NCBI RefSeq assembly: GCF_030580655.1
Contig: NZ_JAUQTB010000001.1
Coordinates: 310,001-374,000, forward strand
Length of the DNA: 64,000 nucleotides
From: Paenibacillus lacisoli
GTDB lineage: Bacteria > Bacillota > Bacilli > Paenibacillales > Paenibacillaceae
Direction: 5' to 3'
Numbering within the stretch: position 1 is the stretch's first letter; each line of letters opens with the position of its first letter. The notes beneath the pieces are model-generated. The model was not told the origin of the DNA, did not search any database, and was given only the letters and a program-made list of their open reading frames with translations. Made by a program: the position numbers and the translations under genes. Positions 25,291 to 35,097 of this stretch are shown piece by piece.

Positions 25291-26622
25291 TTATTTGCTG
25301 ACCATTTGTCTTCCAATACGCTCGGGAACAAGATCATTGCGTACAATATCCTCATAAGTCTCGCGCCGCACAACCAGACTAGCCTCGCCGTCTTTTACGA
25401 ATACAACGCCCGGACGGCGGATCCGGTTGTAGTTGCTTGCCATGGAATAATTATACGCTCCTGTGCTCGCCACAGCCAACAGATCACCTTGATTGACTTC
25501 AGGAAGATTCACATCCCAGATCAGCATATCTCCACTCTCGCAGCATTTGCCTGCAATGGATACCGTTTCGGTCTCCGGTTCTCCCGCCCGGTTAGCCAGC
25601 AGCGCTTCATACTTGGCGTCATACAAAGCTGGACGAGGGTTGTCCGTCATGCCACCATCCACAGACACATACTTGCGGACGCCGGGAATGTCCTTGGTCG
25701 TCCCCACCGTATAAAGGGTTGTCCCTGCATCACCGATGATGCTGCGACCCGGCTCAATCCAGATTTCCGGCAGCTCTGGACCGATTCCCGCAAAATGAGT
25801 ACGCACAGACTCTGCGATGGCTTTCACGTATTCGGCAACCTGAAGCGGGGTGTCTTCTTCCGTGTAACGGATGCCAAAACCGCCCCCGAGATTAATGACG
25901 GAGAACACGACATTCAGTCCCTCGTGCACCTCTCTTGCAAAAGCAGCTACGCGCTCGGCAGCAACCTGAAAACCGTCCACCTCAAAAATCTGGGAACCGA
26001 TATGAGAATGCAGTCCAAGCAGCTGCAGATTAGACTGGCTGGAAGCCAGCTTTACAGCTTCATAGGCGGATCCGTTCCCGATATCGAAGCCGAATTTCGA
26101 ATCCGTCTGGCCGGTAGAAATATATTCATGCGTATGGGCTTCAACCCCTGGGGTCACACGCAGCAGAATATTGACCTTCTGGCCCTTCCCAGCCGCAATC
26201 GCCTGCAGTATATGCAGCTCTACCAGATTATCTACCACAAAACATCCGATCCGTGCATCGATCGCCATTTCGATCTCATCCGGCGTCTTGTTGTTGCCAT
26301 GGAAATGAATGCGCTCCGGCGGAAATCCTGCCTGCAGCGCTGTATACAGCTCACCGTCTGAAACAACATCCAGAGACATTCCCTCTTCTTCCACCAGCAG
26401 GCACATGGCTTTCACACAAAATGCCTTACTGGCGTACGCTACCTGATATTTCAGTCCCGTCTGCTTAAATGCATCTATAAACTCTCTGCAACGCTGGCGA
26501 ACCAGCTGCTCATCCACAATATAAAGCGGAGTTCCAAACGTCTCCTTCAACGAGGTCACATCGCAACCGCCGATCTCCAGATGGCCTTGCGCATTAATTG
26601 TGCTGGTACCGTGTAAATACAT
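25291..26622 (-). CDS. lysA: diaminopimelate decarboxylase
   Basis: Last step of lysine synthesis, converting meso-diaminopimelate to lysine. 443-residue fold-III PLP enzyme: PLP lysine in YASKAF (Lys66), GGGFGIRY, EPGRSI, and the active-site CCESGD. Start MYLHGTSTIN has a GGAAGGGGAG run upstream. In its Bacillus place downstream of spoVAF. Confidence 0.97.
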   Translation of the reverse strand: MYLHGTSTINAQGHLEIGGCDVTSLKETFGTPLYIVDEQLVRQRCREFIDAFKQTGLKYQVAYASKAFCVKAMCLLVEEEGMSLDVVSDGELYTALQAGFPPERIHFHGNNKTPDEIEMAIDARIGCFVVDNLVELHILQAIAAGKGQKVNILLRVTPGVEAHTHEYISTGQTDSKFGFDIGNGSAYEAVKLASSQSNLQLLGLHSHIGSQIFEVDGFQVAAERVAAFAREVHEGLNVVFSVINLGGGFGIRYTEEDTPLQVAEYVKAIAESVRTHFAGIGPELPEIWIEPGRSIIGDAGTTLYTVGTTKDIPGVRKYVSVDGGMTDNPRPALYDAKYEALLANRAGEPETETVSIAGKCCESGDMLIWDVNLPEVNQGDLLAVASTGAYNYSMASNYNRIRRPGVVFVKDGEASLVVRRETYEDIVRNDLVPERIGRQMVSK

Positions 26623-26739
26623 AAGCTAGTGCTCTCCCCTTCCGGAACACGCTGCGAATTCCAGGTTATGTTTACATCAGTATAGCAAAACGACAAAAAG
26701 AAGAGTAATGGATTTTTATACAACTCATTTGCACAATTG

Positions 26740-28491
26740 TCAGTTAGCCGTACCATCCCCACCTTGGCGCGGCATACGGGTATTATCCCGGGCTTTGTTG
26801 AATGACGGGCGTTTGCTTGACGACAATACGGGAATCCGGAACAAAATAGCCCCCAAAGCCTTTGCATTAAATGGTATAAACGGCCAGAGGTAAGAGGAGT
26901 TAAAGGAACGATGCATGGTCAATGAAATCATGATCAGCGTTGTACCAATAACAAAGCCTGGCACTTTGAACATCGCCACCAGAATAATCAGGACCAGTCT
27001 TACTATCCGGTTGGCCAGTCCCAGCTCATAACTGGGCGTGGCAAACATGCCGATAGCCGCTATAGCCATATATAAGACAACCTCATTAACGAAGAGGCCG
27101 GACTGCACGGCAATGTCTCCGACCAGAATCGCTGCAATTAACCCCATCGCTGACGCCAAAGGTGTAGGTGTATGCACAGCCGCCATACGCATTAGATCGA
27201 CACCAAATTCAATCAGAAGGAACTGCATGATCAGCGGCAGCCTGGCGTCCTTCTGCGGGCCGATAAAATCAAATGCCGGCGGTTTGAGTGAAGGCTCAAT
27301 CACCAGCAGCATCCAGAGCGGCAGCAGAAACAGGGATGCAAATATCCCCAGAAAACGGATCCAGCGCAGATAGCTTCCCATAAAAGGCGTCTGGCGGTTC
27401 TCCTCAGCATGCTGACACAAGTCAAAAAAAGTCGTAGGCAGTATCATCACGCTCGGTGAGGTATCCACCATGATGACTACACGCCCCTCCATAATGTGGG
27501 ATGCCACAACGTCAGGGCGTTCCGAGTATCGTACCAACGGGTACGGGTGCCAGCCCTTGTTGATCATCGTCTCTTCCAGCTGTTTATCTGCAAGGGGAAT
27601 GCCATCCAGGTTTACACCCTTGATTTTTTCACGTACTTCATCTACCAATGTCTTATCTACGATATCATCAATGTATGCGATACAGACATCGGTGCGTGTG
27701 CGCCGGCCCACATTCATAAGTTCAAACTTCAGTCCCGGGTCACGCAGACGCCGGCGGATCAGGGCCGTATTGAACAGCATCGTCTCCGTAAATCCATCCC
27801 TTGCACCACGTACAACTTTCTCCAGCGAAGGTTCTTCAGGACTTCGAACCGGGAAGTTTCGCGTATCCATCACAATAGCCTGGGACTCACCCTCAATGAA
27901 CATGACACACATGCCCATCATAACCTTGTTCAGGATCGCAGACATCTGATCCGCTTTCTCGACCTGAATATGGGGAATATAATATTCAAAATAGGACTGA
28001 ACGGCATCTGAAGACATATCGTTTGAGGTCAGATAAGTGAGCCGTTTGAGGATTTCCAGCTGAATATTATCTTTTGAGAAGCCGTTGATAAAAAACAACC
28101 CGGTATGCCGCCCGCCCAGGGTCATTTCACGCAGTACGACATCAAACGTTTCCCCGAGGCCCATAACCTGCTTCAGCGTATTTTTGACCTCACTCATCTC
28201 AGCGGGAACCTTATCGTTGCCCTGCCAATATTCGACGGACTCCTTTATATTGTCAGACATCTCATCCTGTTTTTTATGTGCAAGCCGCTTTTTCTGACTG
28301 GACTCCTGCTGATCACTGCGCCGAGAATTCCTTTTATTTAAATTACGGGTTTTAATTTTTACAGGTTGTTGATGTCCCCCATGTCCGTTCTTTTCTTCAG
28401 GATCACGATCCCCAAGTCTGCTCACATGAGGGGGGAGCTCCCGCTCCGGCTGTTCGAATTCGCTTGAAGTAAGATCATTCCGATCATTCAT
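26740..28491 (-). CDS. spoVAF: stage V sporulation protein AF (GerA-family)
   Basis: Membrane protein related to GerA receptor A-subunits, found in the spore inner membrane and affecting germination. 583 residues: a hydrophilic, charged N-terminal ~100, the GerA-type cytoplasmic region, then several membrane segments from ~390 (LRWIRFLGIFASLFLLPLWM) to ~540. ATG at 28491 has CTGGAGG upstream. It follows spoVAB directly (19-base gap), although in B. subtilis spoVAC, AD, AEB and AEA lie between them. Confidence 0.92.
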   Translation of the reverse strand: MNDRNDLTSSEFEQPERELPPHVSRLGDRDPEEKNGHGGHQQPVKIKTRNLNKRNSRRSDQQESSQKKRLAHKKQDEMSDNIKESVEYWQGNDKVPAEMSEVKNTLKQVMGLGETFDVVLREMTLGGRHTGLFFINGFSKDNIQLEILKRLTYLTSNDMSSDAVQSYFEYYIPHIQVEKADQMSAILNKVMMGMCVMFIEGESQAIVMDTRNFPVRSPEEPSLEKVVRGARDGFTETMLFNTALIRRRLRDPGLKFELMNVGRRTRTDVCIAYIDDIVDKTLVDEVREKIKGVNLDGIPLADKQLEETMINKGWHPYPLVRYSERPDVVASHIMEGRVVIMVDTSPSVMILPTTFFDLCQHAEENRQTPFMGSYLRWIRFLGIFASLFLLPLWMLLVIEPSLKPPAFDFIGPQKDARLPLIMQFLLIEFGVDLMRMAAVHTPTPLASAMGLIAAILVGDIAVQSGLFVNEVVLYMAIAAIGMFATPSYELGLANRIVRLVLIILVAMFKVPGFVIGTTLIMISLTMHRSFNSSYLWPFIPFNAKALGAILFRIPVLSSSKRPSFNKARDNTRMPRQGGDGTAN

Positions 28492-28510
28492 GGTCTAGCC
28501 TCCAGTTCTT

Positions 28511-28936
28511 TTAGCGGTTATAGACAAACCAGTCAAACAGCGAGCCGGCGGTCTTGCCAAGCACCATGGCCAGCAGCAGCCCAAACAAATACGGCGTCAT
28601 ATAAAGCCTCTTGGCCATGATGGGAAGTACGTTGAGCACCTCTGTCAGAGCAGCGGCCAGCAGCCCAATGAATATTCCGCTCAGCAGACCCGCAGGCAGT
28701 ACAGCCAGAGACAGCAGCGGAAACCTCCAGTTCCAGAAATCAGCGAGCGTCCCGGCAAAAGAACCAACGATCATCGCACCCTCATAACTGTGCGCCTTAT
28801 TATAAGACCGGGTGAGCTGCGCAAGTCTTGGAATCATGTCCAGCACAATGAACAGTGCAATGACACCACTGCCGACGGCAATACCGCCAGCGATGCCCAG
28901 CGAGATCTGAAGTACAATTTGGATGAGCTCAATCAT
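28511..28936 (-). CDS. spoVAB: stage V sporulation protein AB
   Basis: 141-residue integral membrane protein with four or five hydrophobic segments, needed with other SpoVA proteins for dipicolinic acid uptake into the forespore. The ATG overlaps the spoVAA stop as ATGA, indicating coupled translation. Typical features are LGIAGGIAVGSGVIALF near the N-terminus and EVLNVLPIMAKRL. Confidence 0.9.
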   Translation of the reverse strand: MIELIQIVLQISLGIAGGIAVGSGVIALFIVLDMIPRLAQLTRSYNKAHSYEGAMIVGSFAGTLADFWNWRFPLLSLAVLPAGLLSGIFIGLLAAALTEVLNVLPIMAKRLYMTPYLFGLLLAMVLGKTAGSLFDWFVYNR

Positions 28937-29574
28937 ATACGCCTTTTTCCAATCTGGCCCTGCTTCATCTTCTCGTACTCCTCGGCAACAACCTGTTGAT
29001 CCACGTTCTGCTGATAAAGGAACATTTCGACCTCCAAAGGGGTGGGCTCGTCATTCCATTTTTTCTTGAAGAGATGATTGAAGAATATGATCATGCCAAA
29101 ACCGATACCTACCGAATAGGCGGCCTGAAACAGATAAGGATGCTCATCCCGTTTCCCTGTCAGCATCTCGACAATCCGGATCTGCACCTCCAGCATGTTC
29201 ACATCGGCATGGAAGTTCATAATCGTTAAGGCTGACCCCACGAATAAGAGCAGCCAGACGAGCACAAACAGCAGCTTGGAAGGTTTTCTCGGTTTCTTGA
29301 CGATCTCGATCAGCATATGAGGCTTGCCGAGCGACTCTACCTGTATGCCGGGGATCTGGCTGCGGATCAAGGAGATAATCTGCAGCATGTCGACCATAAT
29401 CAGATTTCCGTCATGAATACGGGGTGTTATCAGCTCTAGTTGCAGCAGTCTGGCTTCCCATTCCGGCTCAGTCAGCAGATGGGCAACATCGCCAAGTGTT
29501 ATTTTTTGACCCAGCCTGACCTGAATGCGGCTGCGCAGACGAAGGTAGACGGTCGGCACAGTACGTTCTGCCAT
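28933..29574 (-). CDS. spoVAA: stage V sporulation protein AA
   Basis: 213 residues: a soluble N-terminal part (TVYLRLRSRIQVRLGQKI) and two membrane segments (LLFVLVWLLLFVGSALTIM; AAYSVGIGFGMIIFFNHLF). First gene of the spoVA operon. ATG at 29574 preceded by GGGA; the frame opens three codons earlier. A sigma-G-like promoter precedes it (29620-29649). Immediately downstream of sigF, as in Bacillus. Confidence 0.92.
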   Translation of the reverse strand: MAERTVPTVYLRLRSRIQVRLGQKITLGDVAHLLTEPEWEARLLQLELITPRIHDGNLIMVDMLQIISLIRSQIPGIQVESLGKPHMLIEIVKKPRKPSKLLFVLVWLLLFVGSALTIMNFHADVNMLEVQIRIVEMLTGKRDEHPYLFQAAYSVGIGFGMIIFFNHLFKKKWNDEPTPLEVEMFLYQQNVDQQVVAEEYEKMKQGQIGKRRI

Positions 29575-29619
29575 CACTATCACTTCCCTTGCCGCGTAAT
29601 ACCGTGCTTGAATTAACGT

Positions 29620-29649
29620 TAGTGTGTGATGGGTCTGACCGTATTATTC
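29620..29649 (-). promoter_or_regulatory. Candidate sigma-G promoter of spoVA
   Basis: Minus strand GAATA (29649-29645), 18 bases, CACACTA (29626-29620); -10 matches 6 of 7. Located between the sigF stop and spoVAA, so spoVA can be switched on in the forespore separately from sigF. Confidence 0.55.
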
Positions 29650-29669
29650 TTAAACAGGTAAAACAACAC

Positions 29670-29705
29670 AAAAAGCAGGAAAGGTCTGCTCGACCCTGCC
29701 TGCTT
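29670..29705 (-). terminator. Stem-loop downstream of sigF
   Basis: AAGCAGG/CCTGCTT (29699-29705 with 29673-29679) and a short T-run. The loop is long, so it may leak. Confidence 0.5.
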
Positions 29706-29738
29706 CAGGTTGGCACTTCTGTATGTTGGCTAAAAAAG

Positions 29739-30494
29739 CTACTGCGCGATCTGATCCCGGATGGACTGAAGAATCTTCTTCTCCAGCCTAGACACCTGTA
29801 CCTGGGAGATTCCCAATCTGCCTGCGACCTCAGACTGCGTCTGATCCTTGAAATACCTCAGATACACAATCAGTCTCTCTCGTTCCGATAATCCGTCGAT
29901 CGCCTCATTCAAAGCGAGCTTGTCGAACCACCGCTCCTGGGACTCATCCGCAATCTGATCCATCAGTGTGATGGGATCGCCATCATTCTCGAATACCGTC
30001 TCATGAATGGAAGTGGGAGGCTTGTTGGCCTCCTGAGCAAATACCACTTCCTCCGGGGAAACACCGAGCTGCTCGGCCACTTCCTTAATCGTTGGAAGCC
30101 GGTCCAGGTGCTTGGACAGTTCATCCCGTTTCTTACGAACTTTGTTCGCCATTTCCTTCAGCGAACGGCTTACTTTTAGCGTGCCGTCATCCCGCAGGAA
30201 GCGCTGGATTTCACCGATAATCATCGGTACGGCATATGTGGAGAATTTGACATCATAACTCAGGTCAAATTTGTCCACGGACTTCAGTAAGCCGATGCAA
30301 CCGATCTGGAACAGATCCTCCGGCTCATATCCCCGGTTCATGAAACGTTGAACAACCGACCAGACCAGCCGCATATTGCAGTTCACCAGCGTGTCTCTAG
30401 CTATAGCATCACCGGACTGGCTGAGCGCGATCAGGCGCTTGACTTCCCCATCCTCGAGATAGGTTTGTGAAGACTGCTTTACTTTTGGATCCAT
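29739..30494 (-). CDS. sigF: RNA polymerase forespore sigma factor SigF
   Basis: Sigma-F, the first forespore sigma factor. 251 residues with region 2 (CNMRLVWSVVQRFMNRGYE, DLFQIGCIGLLKSVDKFDLS), region 3 and region 4 HTH (SEVAGRLGISQVQVSRLEKK). Third gene of the spoIIA operon, held inactive by SpoIIAB until polar septation. Its neighbours spoIIAB and spoIIAA are intact. Confidence 0.97.
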   Translation of the reverse strand: MDPKVKQSSQTYLEDGEVKRLIALSQSGDAIARDTLVNCNMRLVWSVVQRFMNRGYEPEDLFQIGCIGLLKSVDKFDLSYDVKFSTYAVPMIIGEIQRFLRDDGTLKVSRSLKEMANKVRKKRDELSKHLDRLPTIKEVAEQLGVSPEEVVFAQEANKPPTSIHETVFENDGDPITLMDQIADESQERWFDKLALNEAIDGLSERERLIVYLRYFKDQTQSEVAGRLGISQVQVSRLEKKILQSIRDQIAQ

Positions 30495-30505
30495 AGGCAG
30501 CGCCC

Positions 30506-30958
30506 CTAATTATATAAAGCTTTCTTCGATTCAATCCGCTTCATCATCCGGATCGAGGTGCCTCTCGCCGGCTCACTGGTCACTTCAAATTCATCCATAA
30601 AATTTTCCATGATGGTAAAGCCCATCCCTGAACGCTCCAGCTCGGGTTTGGAGGTATAGAGCGGCTGCTTCGCCAATTCCAGATCATCAATTCCCTCACC
30701 TTGATCCTCTACGACCAGTGTCACCCGGTCATGATCAATCTCGGCCCGAATCGTTACCAGCCCGCTGGGATCATTGTTATATCCGTGAATAATCGAATTC
30801 GTAACGGCTTCCGATACCACCGTCTTCAGATCACTCAATTCCTCCATGGTCGGGTCCAGCTGAGAGATGAACGCTGCCACCGCAACCCTTGCGAATGCTT
30901 CATTCTCGGACTTGGCCGCAAACTGCAGATGCATGAAGTTTTTCGACTGCTCCTCCAT
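30506..30958 (-). CDS. spoIIAB: anti-sigma-F factor / kinase SpoIIAB
   Basis: GHKL-fold serine kinase of 150 residues that binds SigF and phosphorylates SpoIIAA. ATP-site boxes visible: [13 protein letters not shown] (N box), [10 protein letters not shown] (G1) and [13 protein letters not shown] (G2). Its ATG shares a base with the spoIIAA stop (TAATG), so the two are coupled. Confidence 0.96.
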   Translation of the reverse strand: MEEQSKNFMHLQFAAKSENEAFARVAVAAFISQLDPTMEELSDLKTVVSEAVTNSIIHGYNNDPSGLVTIRAEIDHDRVTLVVEDQGEGIDDLELAKQPLYTSKPELERSGMGFTIMENFMDEFEVTSEPARGTSIRMMKRIESKKALYN

Positions 30959-31311
30959 TAAGAAACCACCTCCAGTCCCGATAATGCCATGCCCTCATTC
31001 TCATAGATCGGCATGATCTTGAACAAACCGGACATCTCCAGCAGACGATAGATGGACGGATTGACATCACATACTGCCATTTTGCCGCCTTTTTGCTTGA
31101 TGAGCTTGTACCGGCCAAGGATAACGCCCAGTCCGGAACTATCCATGAATTGCAGACCATTCAGGCTCAGCACAACATGTTCGCATTGTCTGCGCTGAAT
31201 CGCCTCATCCATTTGAAGCCGAACAAGATCGGCGGTATGATGATCCAATTCCCCTGTTAACCGGACGATCAGGACGCCGCGGTGATGTTCCATTTCCACT
31301 TGCAAATTCAT
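30958..31311 (-). CDS. spoIIAA: anti-anti-sigma factor SpoIIAA
   Basis: 117-residue STAS protein that, when unphosphorylated, frees SigF from SpoIIAB. The phosphorylated serine lies in the motif [14 protein letters not shown], intact here. First gene of the spoIIA operon, with a sigma-H-like promoter just upstream (31345-31373). Confidence 0.96.
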   Translation of the reverse strand: MNLQVEMEHHRGVLIVRLTGELDHHTADLVRLQMDEAIQRRQCEHVVLSLNGLQFMDSSGLGVILGRYKLIKQKGGKMAVCDVNPSIYRLLEMSGLFKIMPIYENEGMALSGLEVVS

Positions 31312-31344
31312 GCCTGCTCACTCTCCTCCCTGTCTTGCCCATGG

Positions 31345-31373
31345 ATTTCTACAAATTAAAAAGGGATTCCTGC
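31345..31373 (-). promoter_or_regulatory. Candidate sigma-H promoter of spoIIA
   Basis: Minus strand GCAGGAATC (31373-31365), 12 bases, GTAGAAA (31352-31346). It matches RnAGGAwWW-N11/12-RnnGAAT with one mismatch in each box. The spoIIA operon is transcribed by sigma-H in Bacillus. Confidence 0.5.
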
Positions 31374-31437
31374 CCTGCGACAAAACTAGAAGAAAACCCC
31401 TAAGAATCTACAGATCCCGCTGATGCCCACTAAAACG

Positions 31438-32622
31438 TCAAGAGAACAGATTAGACGTCGTACGCTTGAACAACTTCCACCAACCGGCCTTCTCGATTTG
31501 AATCGGGGATTTCACTTCAAATTCTTTCACCTTGGTGTTCCCTTGATAGATAACCAGCTTGCCGATCACATCACCGGCCTTGACTGGAGCCTTGATTTCG
31601 GCTGGAATCTGCAGCTCTTTGCGGAATTCATCAGCCTTGCCGCCTTTTTTCATCAGTACACTGTACGGCTGGTCCGCTGTTAGTACTAATTCCGGCATGG
31701 TCCCTTTCTCCACTTTCACCTTGCCAAGATAATCCCCCGGCTTATAAATCGATTTCATCATGTACTGCGAGAACGCATAGTCAAACATAGCGGAGACTTC
31801 ACTGTTCCGCGTTTTCGTGTTCGGTTCCCCCAGCACAACCGCAATGGTCCGCAGACCCTCCCGCTTGGCAGTTGCAGACAGACAGAACTTGGCCTCAGAG
31901 GTATAGCCGGTCTTCAGACCATCCGCTCCCGGATAAAAACGTACCAGCTTGTTCGTATTCACCAGCCAGAAGGGTTTCTCTGAATCCTTTCGCAGATAAT
32001 CCTGATAGGCTCCTGTGTACTTGGTAATCTGCGGATATCGAAGCAGCTCCCGGCTCATCAGGGCAATATCATAGGCAGAAGTATAATGATTATTGACCGG
32101 CAGACCGTTCGGATTGGAAAAATGAGTATCCTTCATTCCCAGCTCGGCCGCTTTCTCATTCATCAACTGTACGAAGCCCTGTTCATTGCCGCCCAGCTTC
32201 TCTGCCATCGCTACCGATGCATCGTTGCCTGAAGCCATCGCAATCCCTTTCAGCATATCATCCACCGTCATTTCTTCACCAGGCTCCAGAAAAATCTGAG
32301 ATCCGCCCATGGAGGCTGCATATTCGCTGGTACGTACCTTATCGGTCAGCTTCAGCTTGCCGTCATGCAGAGCTTCCATCGTCAGCAGCATCGTCATAAT
32401 TTTGGTAATACTGGCCGGAGGCAGCTTATCATGGCTGTTCTTTTCATAGATCACAGTCCCGGTATCTGCATCGAGCAGTACAGCCGAACGTGCATTCGGA
32501 GCCAGCTCTGCAGCAGAAGGCGGGGTCCCATTTTTAGGGGTTTCCTCCGCAAAAGCGGACAAGGGTATAACAGCAGCCAATACTGCAGCGGCGAGACTCG
32601 CAGCCCACAATTTTTTAATCAA
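31438..32622 (-). CDS. dacF: D-alanyl-D-alanine carboxypeptidase DacF
   Basis: Penicillin-binding protein of the forespore that limits cortex cross-linking. 394 residues from TTG at 32622, which has GGAGG nine bases upstream. Signal peptide (ending PLSAFA), then SITK (Ser71, Lys74), SGN in MASGNDASV and KTG in GLKTGYT. Upstream of spoIIA as in Bacillus; read-through from dacF into spoIIA is possible because no terminator lies between. Confidence 0.93.
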   Translation of the reverse strand: MIKKLWAASLAAAVLAAVIPLSAFAEETPKNGTPPSAAELAPNARSAVLLDADTGTVIYEKNSHDKLPPASITKIMTMLLTMEALHDGKLKLTDKVRTSEYAASMGGSQIFLEPGEEMTVDDMLKGIAMASGNDASVAMAEKLGGNEQGFVQLMNEKAAELGMKDTHFSNPNGLPVNNHYTSAYDIALMSRELLRYPQITKYTGAYQDYLRKDSEKPFWLVNTNKLVRFYPGADGLKTGYTSEAKFCLSATAKREGLRTIAVVLGEPNTKTRNSEVSAMFDYAFSQYMMKSIYKPGDYLGKVKVEKGTMPELVLTADQPYSVLMKKGGKADEFRKELQIPAEIKAPVKAGDVIGKLVIYQGNTKVKEFEVKSPIQIEKAGWWKLFKRTTSNLFS

Positions 32623-32745
32623 AGTAGGTTCCCTCCTTGGACACATATGCAGATGGGAGCAACATTTCCCATTTACTGCTATCCATTGTCGTCAGGAATG
32701 AGAGGATTTATTCCAGTTATCTCCTAGGAAAGGCGGATTATGCGC

Positions 32746-32782
32746 AAAAAAAGAGTACAAAGAATGTGGGTTCTTTGTACTC
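32746..32782 (-). terminator. Terminator of the nucleoside-salvage operon
   Basis: GAGTACAAAGAA/TTCTTTGTACTC 12-bp perfect stem with a T-run on the minus strand, 13 bases past the pdp stop. Confidence 0.9.
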
Positions 32783-32795
32783 AATTGGATAAAAA

Positions 32796-34127
32796 TCAGT
32801 AACGTGTCACACCTTCACGGGTAACTAATGCATAAATCAATGGCTGTGCAGGAACGGCTTGCGGTGTGATACTGTACGCTTCCAGCACCTTTTTCTCCGC
32901 CTCGCCCAACCGGGTTGGGTCCACCTCATTAACATGGAGAACAGCCAGCAAATCACCCGACTCCACCGCTTCGCCAACCTTCTTGCGCAGCTCAATACCA
33001 ACAGCCAGATCAATGACCGACTCTTTGGTTTCACGGCCAGCTCCCAGCAGCATAGCCGCAACCCCGATGTTTTCGGCCTGAATGGACTCTACATAACCGG
33101 CCTGAACCGTACGGACCTCTACGGTGCGGGCTGCGGACGGCAGCAAATCTGGGTTCATAATCTGCTCAGGGTTCCCATTCTGCGCCGCTACCATATCTTT
33201 CAGCTTCTCTAAAGCAGCTCCGCTGGAAATCAGTTTCTCAAGGATCTCGCGGGCTTCCTGCTCATCTCCAGCTTTACCTCCTAAGACCAGCATGTGAGAA
33301 GCCAGAATTAGGCTGACTTCCTCCAGATCTTTAGGTCCCTGACCGCGCAAAGTGTCGATAGCTTCCTTAATTTCAAGCGAATTGCCAATGTTATAACCAA
33401 GCGGCTGATCCATGTCACTAATGACAGCAACGGTATGGCGTCCCACATGACTTCCGATATCGACCATCGCTTTAGCCAGTTCAATGGAGTCATCCAGGGT
33501 TTTCATAAATGCCCCGCTTCCCGTCTTCACGTCCAATACAATGGCGTCCGCGCCGGCAGCAATTTTCTTGCTCATGACCGAACTCGCGATTAAAGGAATC
33601 GATTCGACTGTAGCTGTCACATCCCGCAGTCCGTACAGCTTCTTATCTGCAGGTGTAATGTTGCCGCTTTGACCAATGACAGCTGCACCTACTTCATTTA
33701 CCTGACGAAAAAATTGTTTTCGCGACAACTCGACGGTAAAGCCAGAAATAGCCTCCAGCTTATCAATGGTGCCGCCAGTATGTCCAAGACCCCGTCCTGA
33801 CATTTTGGCTACAGGAACACCGGCAGCCGCTACGAGCGGGGCCAGTACAATGGTCGTTTTGTCACCCACCCCGCCTGTGGAATGCTTATCGACTTTAATT
33901 CCCGCGATCGGGCTGAGGTCCACCACATCTCCTGATTCCGCCATTTCCAGTGTGAGATCACCAGTCTCCCTGGCACTCATCCCTTGAAAATACACGGCCA
34001 TCGCCCAGGCAGACAGCTGGTAATCTGGAATTTCTCCACGAGTGTAGCCCTGAACGAGAAAGGAGATTTCCTCTCTCGTCAGCTCTTTGCCATCTCGCTT
34101 TTTTTGAATGATGTCCACTGCTCTCAT
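32796..34127 (-). CDS. pdp: pyrimidine-nucleoside phosphorylase
   Basis: Phosphorolysis of uridine/thymidine and deoxy forms to the base and (deoxy)ribose 1-phosphate. 443 residues, glycosyltransferase family with the [18 protein letters not shown] signature (about 107-124), [12 protein letters not shown] phosphate site and KTGSGAFM. Last of a run of salvage genes deoB-punA-pnp-pdp. Confidence 0.95.
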   Translation of the reverse strand: MRAVDIIQKKRDGKELTREEISFLVQGYTRGEIPDYQLSAWAMAVYFQGMSARETGDLTLEMAESGDVVDLSPIAGIKVDKHSTGGVGDKTTIVLAPLVAAAGVPVAKMSGRGLGHTGGTIDKLEAISGFTVELSRKQFFRQVNEVGAAVIGQSGNITPADKKLYGLRDVTATVESIPLIASSVMSKKIAAGADAIVLDVKTGSGAFMKTLDDSIELAKAMVDIGSHVGRHTVAVISDMDQPLGYNIGNSLEIKEAIDTLRGQGPKDLEEVSLILASHMLVLGGKAGDEQEAREILEKLISSGAALEKLKDMVAAQNGNPEQIMNPDLLPSAARTVEVRTVQAGYVESIQAENIGVAAMLLGAGRETKESVIDLAVGIELRKKVGEAVESGDLLAVLHVNEVDPTRLGEAEKKVLEAYSITPQAVPAQPLIYALVTREGVTRY

Positions 34128-34201
34128 ACGTTCACACCTTTTCTGTAATATTCCCGGTTAGCTCTTACGATGAAAGATGAAATCACAAATATGCCCAGGA
34201 T

Positions 34202-35065
34202 TTAGACCTCGCGAACAAAAGCACGCACAAGCGAGATGAACTTCGGTTTGGTCCGATTAGCCACCTTCACGACCTGTTCGTGGGTCAGCGGCTCCAGCTC
34301 GTCTGCGACGGCCATATCCGTTACGCAGGATATACCGAGGACTCGCTGGCCCGCGTGGCTGGCCGCGATGACCTCGGCAACGGTAGACATACCCACAACA
34401 TCACTGCCTAGAAGGGTCAGCATCTTGTATTCTGCTCCCGTACTGTAGGTCGGGCCCGTTGTTCCCGCGTATACGCCCTGCTGGAGCAGCAGCGGCGAAC
34501 CGTCTTCCCCTTGTATATCCGCTGCAAGCCGAAGCGCAAGCTCACGGTACTCCCGGTCATAAGCACTGGACATGTCCGGGAATCGGACACCTATGGACGC
34601 ATCATTGGGTCCGATTAACGGGCTGTCTCCTGTGAAATTCAAATGATCCGTAATCAGCATCAAGTCACCGGCATGGAATGCCGGATTCAGACCACCGCAG
34701 GCGTTCGTAATCACTAAGGAGTGAACACCAAGGCTGGACATCACATAGACGGGCAGGACAATTTGATGCATACTGTAGCCCTCGTAGTAGTGAAAACGCC
34801 CCTGCATAATCATAACGTCCTTGCCTTCCAGCTTACCGATAACAAAACGTCCCGCGTGTCCCTCCACCGTTGATTGCGGGAAATGAGGAATTTCGTGGTA
34901 TGGAATGTAGACGGCATTTTCAATCTGATCCCCGAGATCTCCCAGACCTGAACCCAGAATTAAGCCGATAACCGGCTTGTAACTGCCCAGACGGCTTCGA
35001 ACGTAATCGGCTGCCTCTTGAATATGCTCACTATATAAAGATAATTCCTGATTGGCTGTATTCAT
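34202..35065 (-). CDS. purine nucleoside phosphorylase (paralogue 2)
   Basis: Trimeric (type II) purine nucleoside phosphorylase, 287 residues: GLILGSGLGDLG, the phosphate-site HFPQSTVEGHAG, MQGRFHYYEGY and the base-site motif VITNACGGLNP; VGMSTVAEV. It is a tandem paralogue of the adjacent gene, similar in length and domain plan but clearly diverged (compare NACGGLNP with NAAGGVNT). Whether the substrates differ cannot be read from the sequence. Confidence 0.9.
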   Translation of the reverse strand: MNTANQELSLYSEHIQEAADYVRSRLGSYKPVIGLILGSGLGDLGDQIENAVYIPYHEIPHFPQSTVEGHAGRFVIGKLEGKDVMIMQGRFHYYEGYSMHQIVLPVYVMSSLGVHSLVITNACGGLNPAFHAGDLMLITDHLNFTGDSPLIGPNDASIGVRFPDMSSAYDREYRELALRLAADIQGEDGSPLLLQQGVYAGTTGPTYSTGAEYKMLTLLGSDVVGMSTVAEVIAASHAGQRVLGISCVTDMAVADELEPLTHEQVVKVANRTKPKFISLVRAFVREV

Positions 35066-35097
35066 CCGTTATCTTCCTCCTGTATTCCGGCAGCATT

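Noticed and set aside
25054..26361. 435-codon plus-strand open frame over lysA
   Set aside because: Shadow of lysA and ppiB, which carry clear catalytic motifs; the frame's product has no recognisable features.
29584..29738. Possible remnant of spoVAC-AE or another gene between sigF and spoVAA
   Set aside because: The stretch contains only the sigF hairpin and the sigma-G-like promoter; no coding frame of note.
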